Assembly (NCBI RefSeq): GCF_937616625.2
Contig: NC_065570.1
Coordinates: 40,431,665 to 40,495,664 of the forward strand
Length of the DNA stretch: 64,000 nt
From: Mercurialis annua
Lineage: Eukaryota; Streptophyta; Magnoliopsida; Malpighiales; Euphorbiaceae
Reading direction: 5' to 3'
A program made the position numbers and the translations under genes. The notes under the pieces are model-generated. The model saw only the letters and a program-made list of their open reading frames with translations, was not told the DNA's origin and ran no database searches. This document shows, piece by piece, positions 47,903-58,488 of this stretch. The stretch's first letter is position 1. Every line of letters begins with the position of its first letter.

Positions 47903-48523
47903 GTGAGTTGCACTTCACTCTCGTGTATTATTTATTTATGTAATTTGATATTATATCTTATATTATTATTTCAACTCATCGTATTACGTATGATTTGCTG
48001 GATTATTGTATGTTTCTATTAATTTCTATATTCGAGAGAATAGTATGCGATTTGAAGAAACTAGCTACCTATTTTGGGTGTCAATAGGTTGTGTGATCAT
48101 CAGTAGTCGAGTCAGTCTAGAGTATCTGATTATGAAAAATGATTTGATATACATATATGACTTGATTATGAACATGAATATTGAAGTTGGATAAATGAAT
48201 GTGATACGAGCGAGAACTTGGTTAAAGTAACATGAGCCCGTGTCTAGTGGGTTGGACCAACACTTTGGGATTAAGAGATTGGTCGCGGCTGACATGGTTG
48301 AGTCAGAAAAGCTCCCGGGTCGGACCATTTGGATCATTTTGATATGAATATTAGTAAGTCGTGTCATGTTTCAGGAATTTTATTTTCGAACAGATCAAGT
48401 ACTTGCTTATATGTATTTTTATATTATTGTTTTCTTTGAAATGCGATGTTATTTTATAATACAGTTAGTAAACTGCAAACTCACTCAGCATAGTCTGACC
48501 CGTGTTCAGTTTAATATTTTCAG
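47903..48523 (+). promoter_or_regulatory. Structured intron-like module of element V 5' LTR
   Basis: Donor-like GTGAGT at 47903. The arm AGTGAGTTGCACTTCACT faces AGTAAACTGCAAACTCACT (48467-48485) with a one-base bulge. Hairpin CCTATT...AATAGG at 48068-48088. GAGAACT/CTCCCGGG-type repeats near 48210-48320. Acceptor AATATTTTCAG, ending at 48523. The implied intron is 621 nt, the same as in the 3' LTR. Confidence 0.55.
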
Positions 48524-48841
48524 TTGCTTAGTGTCTGGACCTAGCTAGAGGTCAGTTTTGGGATCTGGGAGTCAGCCACGTATGTATAGTTTCTTGACTT
48601 ACGTAATGCTGCAGTAGTGGTCGTGTGTCGACAGAGTTGTAGCCTTGACAGCAGTACATTTTGTTTTATGTTTTACTTGTTGTCTATGTTTATATATTTT
48701 TGTAGGCTACACACGATATGTTTTGTTCACAACATCAAATGCCGGTGATATGTTTTGATACACTAGTATATATAATCTCGTTAGGCCAGTTTGTACGAGG
48801 TACAGTAACTAGAGCCCACGTGGATATCAGAATAACTAGTG

Positions 48842-48844
<3 letters not shown>

Positions 48845-48908
<64 letters not shown>

Positions 48909-48909
48909 A
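48845..48909. repeat. TA/TG microsatellite in element V 5' LTR
   Basis: About 20 TA units followed by about 12 TG units. The 3' LTR has only a short TATATATATATACGTGTG run at 55526, so the expansion is specific to the 5' copy. Confidence 0.9.
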
Positions 48910-49038
48910 TGTTTGCTTCCGTTTGTGTATATGTTATATTTGTGAAAAGTTTTTTGTAAATTAGGCTTGCTACGAGTTTTGGAGCTACCACTCCCATTCC
49001 CTAGCGCCAGTTGCGGCTCAATAATTTGGGTCGTGACA

Positions 49039-49434
49039 GTTGTGGTATCAGAGCAGTTGGTCCAGTTATCATTGCTAGTTTTGTTTTGTGTCTGTTTGAC
49101 TTGGAATACTCTGTCAATAAGTGAACCTAGGAACTACTATAGCGATAGAGTCGAACCTTAGTTGCTTGCATTTGATTGATACGTGCAGTATTAGTATGTT
49201 TTATAACGTCCGCGTACCAAAGCTGTTAGGCGACTAAGCATTTACTCTCTGCGCATACGAATTTCCATAGTGAATAAAAGTTTATTACCTGCGCAAGAAG
49301 TTTCAAATGATTGAATGCTTGCGATCTGCGTGTGGATTGATTAAGTGAATACAGCTTTACACAAGATAATATTGGTATTCTGTGTGGAAATGGGCTCATA
49401 TGGTCTCTTACGTTTAAAATTGTTTCTTTTCAGC
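49039..49434 (+). other. PBS and leader of element V
   Basis: PBS TGGTATCAGAGC (49043-49054), a full match to the initiator tRNA-Met type. The leader has CCTAGGAACTACTAT (49126-49140), shared with elements I, II and VI. A donor-like TTA|GTATGT (49194) and TTGTTTCTTTTCAG (ending 49433) one base before the gag ATG would bound a 240-nt intron. The matching sites in element II support this. Confidence 0.65.
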
Positions 49435-50322
49435 ATGTCTGGGCAAAACGGAGCTCAGCCATATGCTGTAGAAGAATGGGAGGAAGCGCCTCCTATATTT
49501 CAAAATGGATTTCACTATGAAGTAGGCGGACCATCTGAAGTCCACCAGAATGGATTCCACACATACACTAGAAGATCACCAGAGATCTATCAGAATGGTT
49601 TTATGTCAGGGTCAGAGAATGCTAGTTCTTCTAGGGTTAGATGCAGCACACATTCACCAGAAATAGTATTTAGTGAGGAAAGTGAAGAGGATCCAAAGGA
49701 GAACCCAGAAGAGGATCCAAAGGAGGATCCAGAGGAAGAATCAGAAGAAGATCCTCAAGAGGAGAACTTCGAAGAAGAAGAGCTGTCAGATGAGTCAGAC
49801 GTCGAGGAGTACCGGAGTGAACATTTTTGGTCCAATGTGCGGAGATACCGCAATCTGAGAGAGGATGCAGAGATTGCTAACGGTCAGGCACAAGTGGCTC
49901 TAAATCGGGTAAGGAGGCAAATGCGCTCCTTTTCTAAGGGAATGCTACCAGTGGGACTGCATTCCTCTGATTTTCTACGTATGGTCGAAGGAGTTCCAGA
50001 TCTTAATGAAGATAACAAGATGATTACTCGTAGATACGTTAGGGGTTTGGGACCTGAGTTTGCAGAGATGTATGAGCACGTTGGTGAGCACTTTAGGATG
50101 CTTACTACAATGGTTCACAGGATCAAAAGCGACCGCGAGTGGGATGGTAATCCAGTTCGACCCTACTATTTCAGACGTGAGTTTCACCCAGACTATGTTA
50201 ATCAATCCTCTGCAATTTGGACCAACCCCAGATTAGTGTATAAGGGTGGAGGCAACGCTGGTAGAAGAGTTAGCGGTCGACACATGGGTATAGTTATTAG
50301 GGAACCTAGCGCTCTACATTAG
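49435..50322 (+). CDS. Gag-like protein of element V, 295 residues, intact
   Basis: I start at ATG 49435 (MSGQNG), not at the in-frame ATG 49345. The sequence before 49435 looks like a splice acceptor, and element II starts at the same place. Layout: residues 16-60 carry three QNGF units at 23, 38 and 53, exactly 15 apart, in contexts IFQNGF, EVHQNGF and EIYQNGF. Residues about 80-125 are very acidic with EDPKE/EDPEE repeats. A capsid-like part follows (RRYVRGLGPEFAEMYEHV, then SDREWDGNPVRPYYFRREF), and a short basic Gly/Arg tail ends it. No CCHC knuckle, protease or membrane segment. It matches element II throughout. The intact frame suggests recent activity or selection. I infer a particle-forming or RNA-packaging role; the QNG repeat is of unknown function. 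Confidence 0.85.
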   Translation: MSGQNGAQPYAVEEWEEAPPIFQNGFHYEVGGPSEVHQNGFHTYTRRSPEIYQNGFMSGSENASSSRVRCSTHSPEIVFSEESEEDPKENPEEDPKEDPEEESEEDPQEENFEEEELSDESDVEEYRSEHFWSNVRRYRNLREDAEIANGQAQVALNRVRRQMRSFSKGMLPVGLHSSDFLRMVEGVPDLNEDNKMITRRYVRGLGPEFAEMYEHVGEHFRMLTTMVHRIKSDREWDGNPVRPYYFRREFHPDYVNQSSAIWTNPRLVYKGGGNAGRRVSGRHMGIVIREPSALH

Positions 50323-51648
50323 GGGCCCCAAGGTATTAAGTGATTAATGTGCTCTGTGTAGTTCTGTTTATATGTTGCATTACTGTGTATATATGTTGCA
50401 TTGCATAATAGAATATAACGATTAGGATATGCCTATAGGATAGCACCTCGTGTAGCTAATACCTATAGGAAGCGATATCGACAAACACACGCCTAATAAA
50501 AGAATATATAAACATAACATATAAGAACAATAACATAATAAACAATACATAATACATTATCGCGAACGTAATTCCTATATTACGTTCAAAAAGTTGTGAA
50601 GAAAGAAATGGATTACTAAAGAAGGATCGATGTGAAGAAACGATACTTGCATTTGTAAACGACAGGATACAAGTATAATGAGGAAGTGAAAGTAGTAATC
50701 GCGGCTATAAGAAACTTCAGATCGAATTAGGTTATCAGAGACGTGATAAAGGAATGACGTTAATAGAAGAGCACTCAGAAGATGACAGAAAGTGACGGCA
50801 ATATTAAGAAATCATAATATACCCAATAACAATAAAAAAAAGCCGTTAAATTGTCGCAGAGTGTACAATCTGGAGTAAACTTACGTTTTACAAAAAGTAT
50901 GAGAATTTTAAAGATTTTTCAAGGTGCAATTGTGCTCAGACATCGCATATGACATGTCATGATCATGTTAGGAATGCATAGAAGAATGATTTTCAAATGT
51001 AGATCATGCATCATATCTTTACAAAGATAAATAAAATATGATTTCGAGCAACTCTTTGGTGATGAGAGGTGTCATCACTCTGAGTTACAATTGTACTAAC
51101 GATTTCAAATGATTTTATATAAAATGTTTCAATTAAAAGTTAATCAAAGAGCTGGCCAGCCAAAAGGTGTTTTTGAAATCGTTTTGTTTTGTAAGTGAAC
51201 TCGGACATACAACTCTGTGACAAATAATAAGAGATTCTTAATAATACAATTAAAATTTATAAACTGAATCCCAATAACAGAATTGAGCCATGTTAACGAT
51301 CAGTTGTAACAGAAGCTAATGTGAAATGCGAGTAAGAAGTCAACGCTGGAGAACATACGTAATTAGGAAGTAATGCGCTAAGCAAGTTTGAAAGATACGT
51401 TATTCATCCTTATATCGAGATAAGGGATGTGGCGATCAAGGATCGCATTAGAAAAAAAAGTAACAAATATGAAATAACAGAGAATGTGATCTTAATGAAT
51501 ATGGAGAATTAAATTCAGAAGAATCCAGAAATAAATGATGTTATATGACAGATATCAAGTGAAGTTACTAATATCAGTATCAGAATTATGAGTTGCGCTA
51601 ACAGAAAGGAGAAAAGTTAAGGGGAGAACCCCAGTATAAAGATAAAGG

Positions 51649-51707
<59 letters not shown>

Positions 51708-53238
51708 TCAATAAACGTAAGAATGACAAGAAACGGGAAGGAAAGAATTATGGGATACACGTACACCCTAGAAACGTTGTAAGAAAATAAGAGAAGAGGA
51801 AGCTCTAATGGTACATTTAGAGTATTAACAAAACAGTGACAATAACAACAACAACTGTTATAAACAGATGGAGGACATAAGCGATACGACAAGTAAAGAA
51901 CGTAGTGATACCTTATCACTATGGAATGGGCAAGAATAGGTTATGTATGAGAAACTACAAAGTTATAAGGGTGAAAGCGGATATTATATAAGAAAGCTAA
52001 GGTTATTAAAGGATGTTTAAGACTACGTAATGAGCATAAAGGAGGTACAATACAAAGACGATATCTCGAAAACTAAGAATAAAGTCGTGAAGCTATTCAA
52101 AAACAAGAAGAAGAAGTATAAGATGAAAGAGAAAGTTGTTCATACAACAAGGAGGAATTGCGATAAAGAAAGTGATGGAAACTTACGACGTTGTCTGTTA
52201 TAGATTAATACAAATACGAAAACAGATAAGTATGAAATTAAGTAGATCAGTTAAGATCTAAAGATACATGTCAAATGGAAATGTAAGACTATTACGAGAT
52301 CGACTAAATAAAGAGTATGAACGAAATGAAGAGACAGCTTTGACTAACAAGTCGGTAGAAGACTCGGAATGAACTTCAAGTACCAAAAGAAAGAAGAAGT
52401 TAAAGGAATAAGATTATGAATAATAGAAACAAGTAAAGATAACTACACAAAATATTTAGATAAAGGATCAACGTGAAGCGAAACGTTTATGCCAACGGTG
52501 AATGATTCTTGACTAACCCGGTAACGTGAAGTTTACCATAGCTTACAGAAGGAAAGGAGAAACTAAAAATAATAGAAGGTGTATTAGACTCAACCTCGCT
52601 AAGAAACGGCGATTATGGTAAACGGAATATAATCTAAGAAAGGATTGATTAAAAAGAAACTAAGTATCTGAAAGTGAAAGAAAGAGAAATAAGAAATAGA
52701 GATAACAGCCTATGAAAGGAAGATGACGACGTAGGATGACAGCAAAGACTATAACCGTATAGTTATTATTGCAAGAATGAATACTCATAGGAGTACGAAT
52801 AAAGTAAGTACGTCATTACGGATGTGAATAACACGTTGCTGATTGTTCACGTATAAAAGAGGACATTAAACAACGCTTAATGACGGTCAAAAAGGGAAAT
52901 CCCGACCAGGTGGTAATAACGCAAGGATTACAATATCGAAGGTACGTCTAGAGCCACACTACTTTAGAAAAGCAACAGATTGAACAAAAGTAAAAATGAG
53001 AAGATTCTCAGGTAAGCACTAGCAAGAAGATACTATAAGCATAATAGATGATCGACTGGCGATAAGTACGAAGTCATAGCTACAAGTGGATAAGGAATCA
53101 AGCCATCAAAAGAAACAATTAAGAATTAAAGTAAAAGAAGGAATTACGACTAATGCATAGTAGTGGACAGCAAGAAAGACAAAAATAAAAATTTTAAGGT
53201 TTTAACAAGATATATGAAAATTCGAGGACAAATTTTTA
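50323..53238 (+). other. Non-coding internal region of element V, purine-rich
   Basis: 2.9 kb without any ORF of note. The plus strand is strongly rich in A and G, with frequent AAGAAG, AAAGAA and GAAGAA words. Two blocks recur in element II. One is CAATTGTGCTCAGAC (near 50931). The other is the hairpin TGATGAGAGGTGTCATCA within 51050-51081, also in element VI at 57433-57464. No trace of pol domains recognised. Confidence 0.7.
51651..51704. repeat. TA microsatellite
   Basis: About 27 uninterrupted TA units in the non-coding part of element V. Confidence 0.95.
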
Positions 53239-53252
53239 TAAGGGGGGAAGAA
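53205..53252 (+). other. Pre-PPT motif and polypurine tract of element V
   Basis: ATTCGAGGACAAATT (about 53219) is followed by AAGGGGGGAAGAA (53240-53252) directly before the 3' LTR. The motif differs by one or two bases from those of elements I and VI. Confidence 0.85.
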
Positions 53253-55683
53253 TGTAATACCCCAAAAGATTCAATTATCTAATTGGACCATGTGTCCAGT
53301 TTTGAGTCGCCGGAGTGGCAATATCGTAAAGCTTTCTGAGGAATCGAGATAAATAATATTCAAGTAGGCTGGTTTCGAGAAGTTAACAACGAGTTATTTA
53401 ATATTATATCCTAGCTGGGAAGTTGAAATTTGGATTAAGAAATAAAAATGTTGAGAAAAACCACAAAATAATGTTCAGGGAATAAAGTGGTAATTTAACC
53501 AACTACGTCTTAAGAGTGGAAATTATAAGTTTTGACGGGAAAATATAAATTCTCGAGTAGCATTATTTATTGGATATAAATATTATGAATATGGATTGGT
53601 TAAAAAATTAATTGATTTAGTTATGGACAAAATTGAACGAAATAAAAGTTTAAAAGATAAGTTGTAACGAATAAACAAAACAAGGATCAAAGTGGGATTT
53701 TTGCCAAATTATATAAGAAAAGAAATATGAATCAGAAGGTGGAACAGAAGCATCAAGAGACATCAAACATCGATCAATTACGTTTCTTCGCCGTTTCTCC
53801 ATCCGGAGTCCGTTTCAAGTTATTTTCGCGCCTATTTCTTCGAAATCGAAGGCTCTATCCATCCTCATCTTCAAATCAAGGTAAGAGATCGATTTTTGGT
53901 GTGGAATTAGTAGTTTTGTTAGCTGTTTTAGCGGGATAAACGAATTTGACGTTTTTAAAGTTATTTCAGCATTTTGGTAAGAACAGAGATGCGGTTTTGT
54001 GAGTTAAAATAGTTTTTATGCGTGTGGAGGATTGGAGCACGTCGGGATGGTCGAAAAGCCCCAGAAATCAGATTTCCGGGGGCTGTGCACTTGGTGCACG
54101 AACGTGCACCAGGGTTTCATGAACGTGCACCAGTTTAGGCGTACGAACGTGCACCCAAATGCACAAGTGTGCATACGGACAGTGTTTCGACCTAGGTATT
54201 CGACATTTTTGGACATTTGACAATCAAGACAAATCAAGGACCCCGAGAATCATTAATCTCGAGATAAGCTCGACGTTTTCGATTGCTAACGATAACGAAA
54301 AACATTAAAAAAGTTATATGATTCTCGAATACGAGAAGCGGCATTCACTAAGTCGTAAATACGACTAAGGGTTATCGAATACATGAATAATAATAAGAAT
54401 GAAAACTAAAACCTAGCACTTTAAAGTATTACTCCTATAAACACGAAATTCACGTCGAACTGTTAAACGTTAATTATTATGTATCAGACGTGTCAGCGAT
54501 CAGTGAGGTCAGTAGACGTAGGCTAGCACGAGCATATCATCTTATCGACTACGTCATAGATTGGATAGCGCTCACAGTGAGTTGCACTTTACTCTCGTGT
54601 ATAATTTATTTATGTAATTTGATATTATATCTTATATTATTATTTCAACGCATCGCATTACGTATGATTTTCTGGATTATTATATGTTTCTATTAAGTTC
54701 TATATTCGAGAGAATAGTATGCGATCCTAAGAAACTAGCTACCTATTGGGTGTAAATAGGCTGTGAAATCACCAGTAATCGAGTCAGTCTAGAGTATCTG
54801 ATTATGAGAAATGATTTGATATACATATATGACTTGATTATGAATATGAATTTCGAAGTTGGATATATGAACGCGATACGAGCGAGAACTCGGTTAAAGT
54901 AACCTGAGCCCCGTATCTAGTGAGTTGGACCCACACTTTGGTATTAAGAGATTGGTCGCGGCTGACATGGTTGAGTCAGAAAAGCTACCGGGTCGGACCA
55001 TTTGGATCAAATTTGATTTGAATATTAGTAAGTCGTGTCATGTTTCAGGAGTTTTAGTTTCGAACGGATCAAGTACTTGCTTATATGTATTTTTATATTA
55101 TTGTTTTCTTTGAAATGCGATGTTATTTTGTAGTACCATTAGTAAACTGCAAACTCACTCAGCATAATCTGACCCGTGTTGTGTTTAACATTTTCAGGTG
55201 CTTAGTGTCTGGACCTAGCTAGAAGTCAGTTTTGGGATCTGGGAGTCAGCCACGTATGTATAGTTTTTTAACTTCCGTAATGCTGCAGTAGTGGTCCTGT
55301 GTCGACAGAGTTGTAGCCTTCATAGTAGTACATTTTGTTTTATGTTTTACTTGTTGTCTATGTTTATATATGTTTGTAGGCTAAACGCGATATGTTTTGT
55401 TCACGGCACCAAATGCCGGTGATATATTTTGATACACTAGTATATATAATCCCGTTAGGCCAGTTTGTACGAGGTACAGTAACTAGAGCCCACGTGGATA
55501 TCAGAATAACTAGTGTAAATATTTGTATATATATATATACGTGTGTGCATATGTTTGCTTCCGTTTTTGTAGATGTTATATTTGTGAAAAAGTTTTTTTT
55601 GTAAATTAGGCTTGCTACGGGTTTTGGAGCTACCACTCCCATTCCCTAGCGCCAGTTGCGGCTCAATAATTTGGGTCGTGACA
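53253..55683 (+). repeat. 3' LTR of element V, 2431 bp
   Basis: TGTAATACCCC to GGGTCGTGACA. It preserves the empty MULE site near 53397 and carries about 75 bp not in the 5' LTR (54389-54463). TATA at 53710, donor at 53881, module 54577-55197. Confidence 0.93.
54577..55197 (+). promoter_or_regulatory. Structured intron-like module of element V 3' LTR
   Basis: Same parts as at 47903-48523: GTGAGT 54577, hairpin 54742-54760 (CCTATTG-GGTGT-AAATAGG, one pair lost), arm AGTAAACTGCAAACTCAC near 55141, acceptor CATTTTCAG|G ending 55197. The span is again 621. Confidence 0.55.
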
Positions 55684-56918
55684 ATTCCAATATGTACTAT
55701 TAAATGCAATCAATACCCTATATGTGCTTGTGTTGTAAATGTATGTTTAGATTGCATTGTGCATGCCTTGGTCCATAAACGATCAAGAAAACTAAATGTA
55801 AAATGTCGAAACGATCAATGAACATGATAAGAAATTGTAGTATGGTACAAGCACTAATAACATGCTGAGATACAAGGTTGAACTCGGTAGAACTATAACA
55901 GGATCTATATCTCACTTATTCTCGATAAAAGTCCTCGGGACTCATATGATAAGAAAATCAAACATAAAATACACCGAGATCAGAAGAGATGGAGTATCAG
56001 AATTAGAAGACGGCCACTAGATTAAGCTCGGTGGAATTATCCTGGGACCTGTGTCTAAGGAGTTAAACTCGGTGGAACTATCCCGGGACTCACATCGACT
56101 AGTACGGAGGTAAGAAATGGTACAAGTTTAACTCAGCAGAATTATCCCGGGACTGTACCATATGGTCAGGGTTAAACTCGATTGAATTATCCCGTGACCA
56201 AACCATAAGGAACAAGTATAATCGACTTATCAGTACTGCAGCTCGACATGGCTGTATTAGGACAATAAGATCCAAAGTTTAAAATGTCCATCGAAAACCA
56301 AAGAAAAGAAATGAGAAAAGACAAATATTAAACCATATAAAGAAAACAAAAGATAACAACTATGATATGACTTATATATGGTTTATAGAATGTATATACT
56401 ATATACAAACATGGAAAGATATATAAAAGATAAACTTGAGTAAAGTATATATGAAAGTAAATATATAAAGTACGATGTAAGAAAAGCAATATTTTCTACA
56501 TAAAGCGGTTTTCAAATTTTTTCACCCTTTATGCATTATGGCTTGTAATTTGGTGAACTCGCTAAGTTTTATACTGACCCCGTTGCTCCTCCAATTTTAC
56601 AGGAAGAGTAAGATGTGATTTGACGAGTCAATCTTCCAAAATTTTAATTCTCGGAAGTTAATTGTACAAGATGTAAAGAAAGGTTTTTCTTCTAGCAGTC
56701 CGCAGTAGTCTAGATGTATTGATTAAACATTTGTATAAATGCGTTTTAACTCTAATATTTATTGTAACTGGGGTCATGTAATTTTGATATTATTTCAATT
56801 ATGAAACACGCTTTATTAAGCGAAAAAATTATAAGTGTTTTTAGGCTTGCTACGGGTTTCGGAACTACCACTCCCATTCCCTAGCGCCAGTCTCGGCTCA
56901 TAAATTTGGGGCCTGACA

Positions 56919-58488
56919 AAAATGTTCCTTTAAAAGTCTTACTTTCCTACTGAAATCATTGTGCAAAAATCCCTAAGGGATTCCATGTTATAATAATGAA
57001 ATTTCAAATCTCATTTCAAAATTTTTGCACATATAAAGTTAGGAGCTTATCCCCAAAACCAACCACAAAAACACCTCAAAGCATCGACAAATGAAAGAAT
57101 AACTTTATAAAGTATCGACGCGACAACCATGTTCTCAACCTACGGAGTTGTACGATCATTATTTCAAACGCAAGTAACACAACACAATTGGAATTCACAA
57201 CTACTAATAGAACAATGTAATCGACCAACCTATAATAATAATCCATATTGAGTTCACGTTCGAGTTTATCGCATTTTCGACAGAGTCCATGTCCGAGTGC
57301 TCTTACTTTTCAAAGACTAATATTTTTAAAATTGTTCAACCCTCCGCGATGTGCATTCCAAGGCGCGAGTGAGCAAAACCAAAATTAATATTTAAACTTT
57401 TGATTATTAAAACATTTGCGTTATTGTGCGCTAGAGTGATGACACATCTCATCACTAAAGAGTTGTTATAACTCACCATTCCTATGCCATGTGTACAATT
57501 TTTGTAATGCATGTCCTAATTATGCATGTAGAATACTTATCTCTTCTTTTATTAAATCTCATGTCTTATGCTTAATGCAATACTACTTGTGTTATTGCAT
57601 AAAATAAATATGATGGGTTTGGGAACAATTACGCAGCTAAAATCAATTTATCAAAATCGAACCAAAATGGTTTAACAAAATATCGGTTTCAATAAGTTCC
57701 TCAAGGACTCAAACTCCACGTGTAGCAACCTTGAACAGACACATAATTCTAACCATAACATCAAATAAGTAACACTATAATGTAACACATGAGCTCAAAA
57801 CACAAACTATACGTATCCAACTTAGTCAAATCAATGTCATGGGGCCATATGGTCGCATGACCAAAAATGATCACACACCTCATGATTCCTTGATCGTAAC
57901 ATTATGCCAATATTCCAAGGCATGGCAACCTACACATATATTGCAAAAATACAAATAAATCAATTCTTAATACATGGATCAAGATCACAAAAACAAATAC
58001 TCTCGGTAACGCTATAAACACAATCTCACAATAATAAATATGACCCATTTAAAATAACACATTTAAACCACTCATAAGCTTACCGTTCAACACATCATAG
58101 TGAACGCATGACCATGTACCGGCTTACACAGTTCAACTCATACTAGTAATACACAGTCATCATACATGAGACTCTCATATAGCACATATACTCCTCACGC
58201 ATAAAAAAACAAAAAGATAACCAATTAATTCCCATAAGAAACAATTATCCCAACATGTTAATCACACCATAAGTACATCTGACCCTAAGGTCAAGGAAAA
58301 ACATGTGCCAACCATAATCATCCCAATATAAATAAGGCCCAAGCCATATAATCACCATCACAGGAAGTTAAATAATCCAAAAGCATATCACGACCGACAC
58401 ACACATCCTATGAATGTAGGTGGAGTGTAAAACAAAATGATGACGTTCAAAGACATGACACGAATCTTGATTACACAATAGTCCTTAT
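56919..58488 (-). other. Internal non-coding region of element VI
   Basis: No ORF. It has the conserved hairpin block on the minus strand (57464-57433) and, toward 58440-58487, leader-like sequence TGTCATGTCTTTGAACGTCA and TAAGGACTATTG. The leader words match the leader of element I. The region ends at the Angela-like insertion and resumes at 60387. Confidence 0.55.

Larger units (their letters stand above)
45532..49038 (+). repeat. 5' LTR of element V (3507 bp with MULE)
   Basis: About 2405 bp without the MULE and its extra duplication. Compared with the 3' LTR it lacks about 75 bp present at 54389-54463, has an extra unit in the GTGCAC dyad array (47460-47580), and has a much longer TA/TG microsatellite (48845-48909). 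The rest is closely similar. Confidence 0.9.
45532..55683 (+). mobile_element. Element V: complete gag-only (TR-GAG-like) retrotransposon
   Basis: 5' LTR 45532-49038, PBS, leader, one intact gag-like ORF (49435-50322), 2.9 kb without ORFs, PPT, 3' LTR 53253-55683. Perfect duplications ATTCC flank it (45527-45531 and 55684-55688). Total 10152 bp including a 1092-bp MULE in the 5' LTR. It has all cis sites for reverse transcription but no enzymes, so it must depend on another element. PBS, leader motif, pre-PPT motif and LTR ends match element I, pointing to Tekay as the likely helper (inference). Confidence 0.92.
43685..56918 (+). repeat. LTR-A: Tekay-class LTR split by element V
   Basis: Two parts, 43685-45531 and 55684-56918, join to about 3.1 kb when element V and one ATTCC are removed. 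The start TGTATTAAAC is a variant of the usual TGTAATA; the end reads TTTGGGGCCTGACA. Similar in layout to the solo LTR at 36353. GTGAGT is at 45201-45206 on one side of element V, and the complementary arm (56545-56562), CTGACCCCGTTG and ATTTTACAG (56602) are on the other. Repeats of CTCGGTGGAACTATCCCGGG type lie at 55890-56200. No clear target duplication and no PBS after it. Confidence 0.7.

Noticed and set aside
49345..49434. Upstream in-frame ATG for the gag-like ORF of element V
   Set aside because: The extra 30 residues are hydrophobic and unlike element II, and the sequence just before 49435 is an acceptor-like pyrimidine tract.
43677..56924. AAATG as a target duplication for LTR-A
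   Set aside because: It would need the LTR to begin GGCTG instead of TG, so I left the duplication unassigned.
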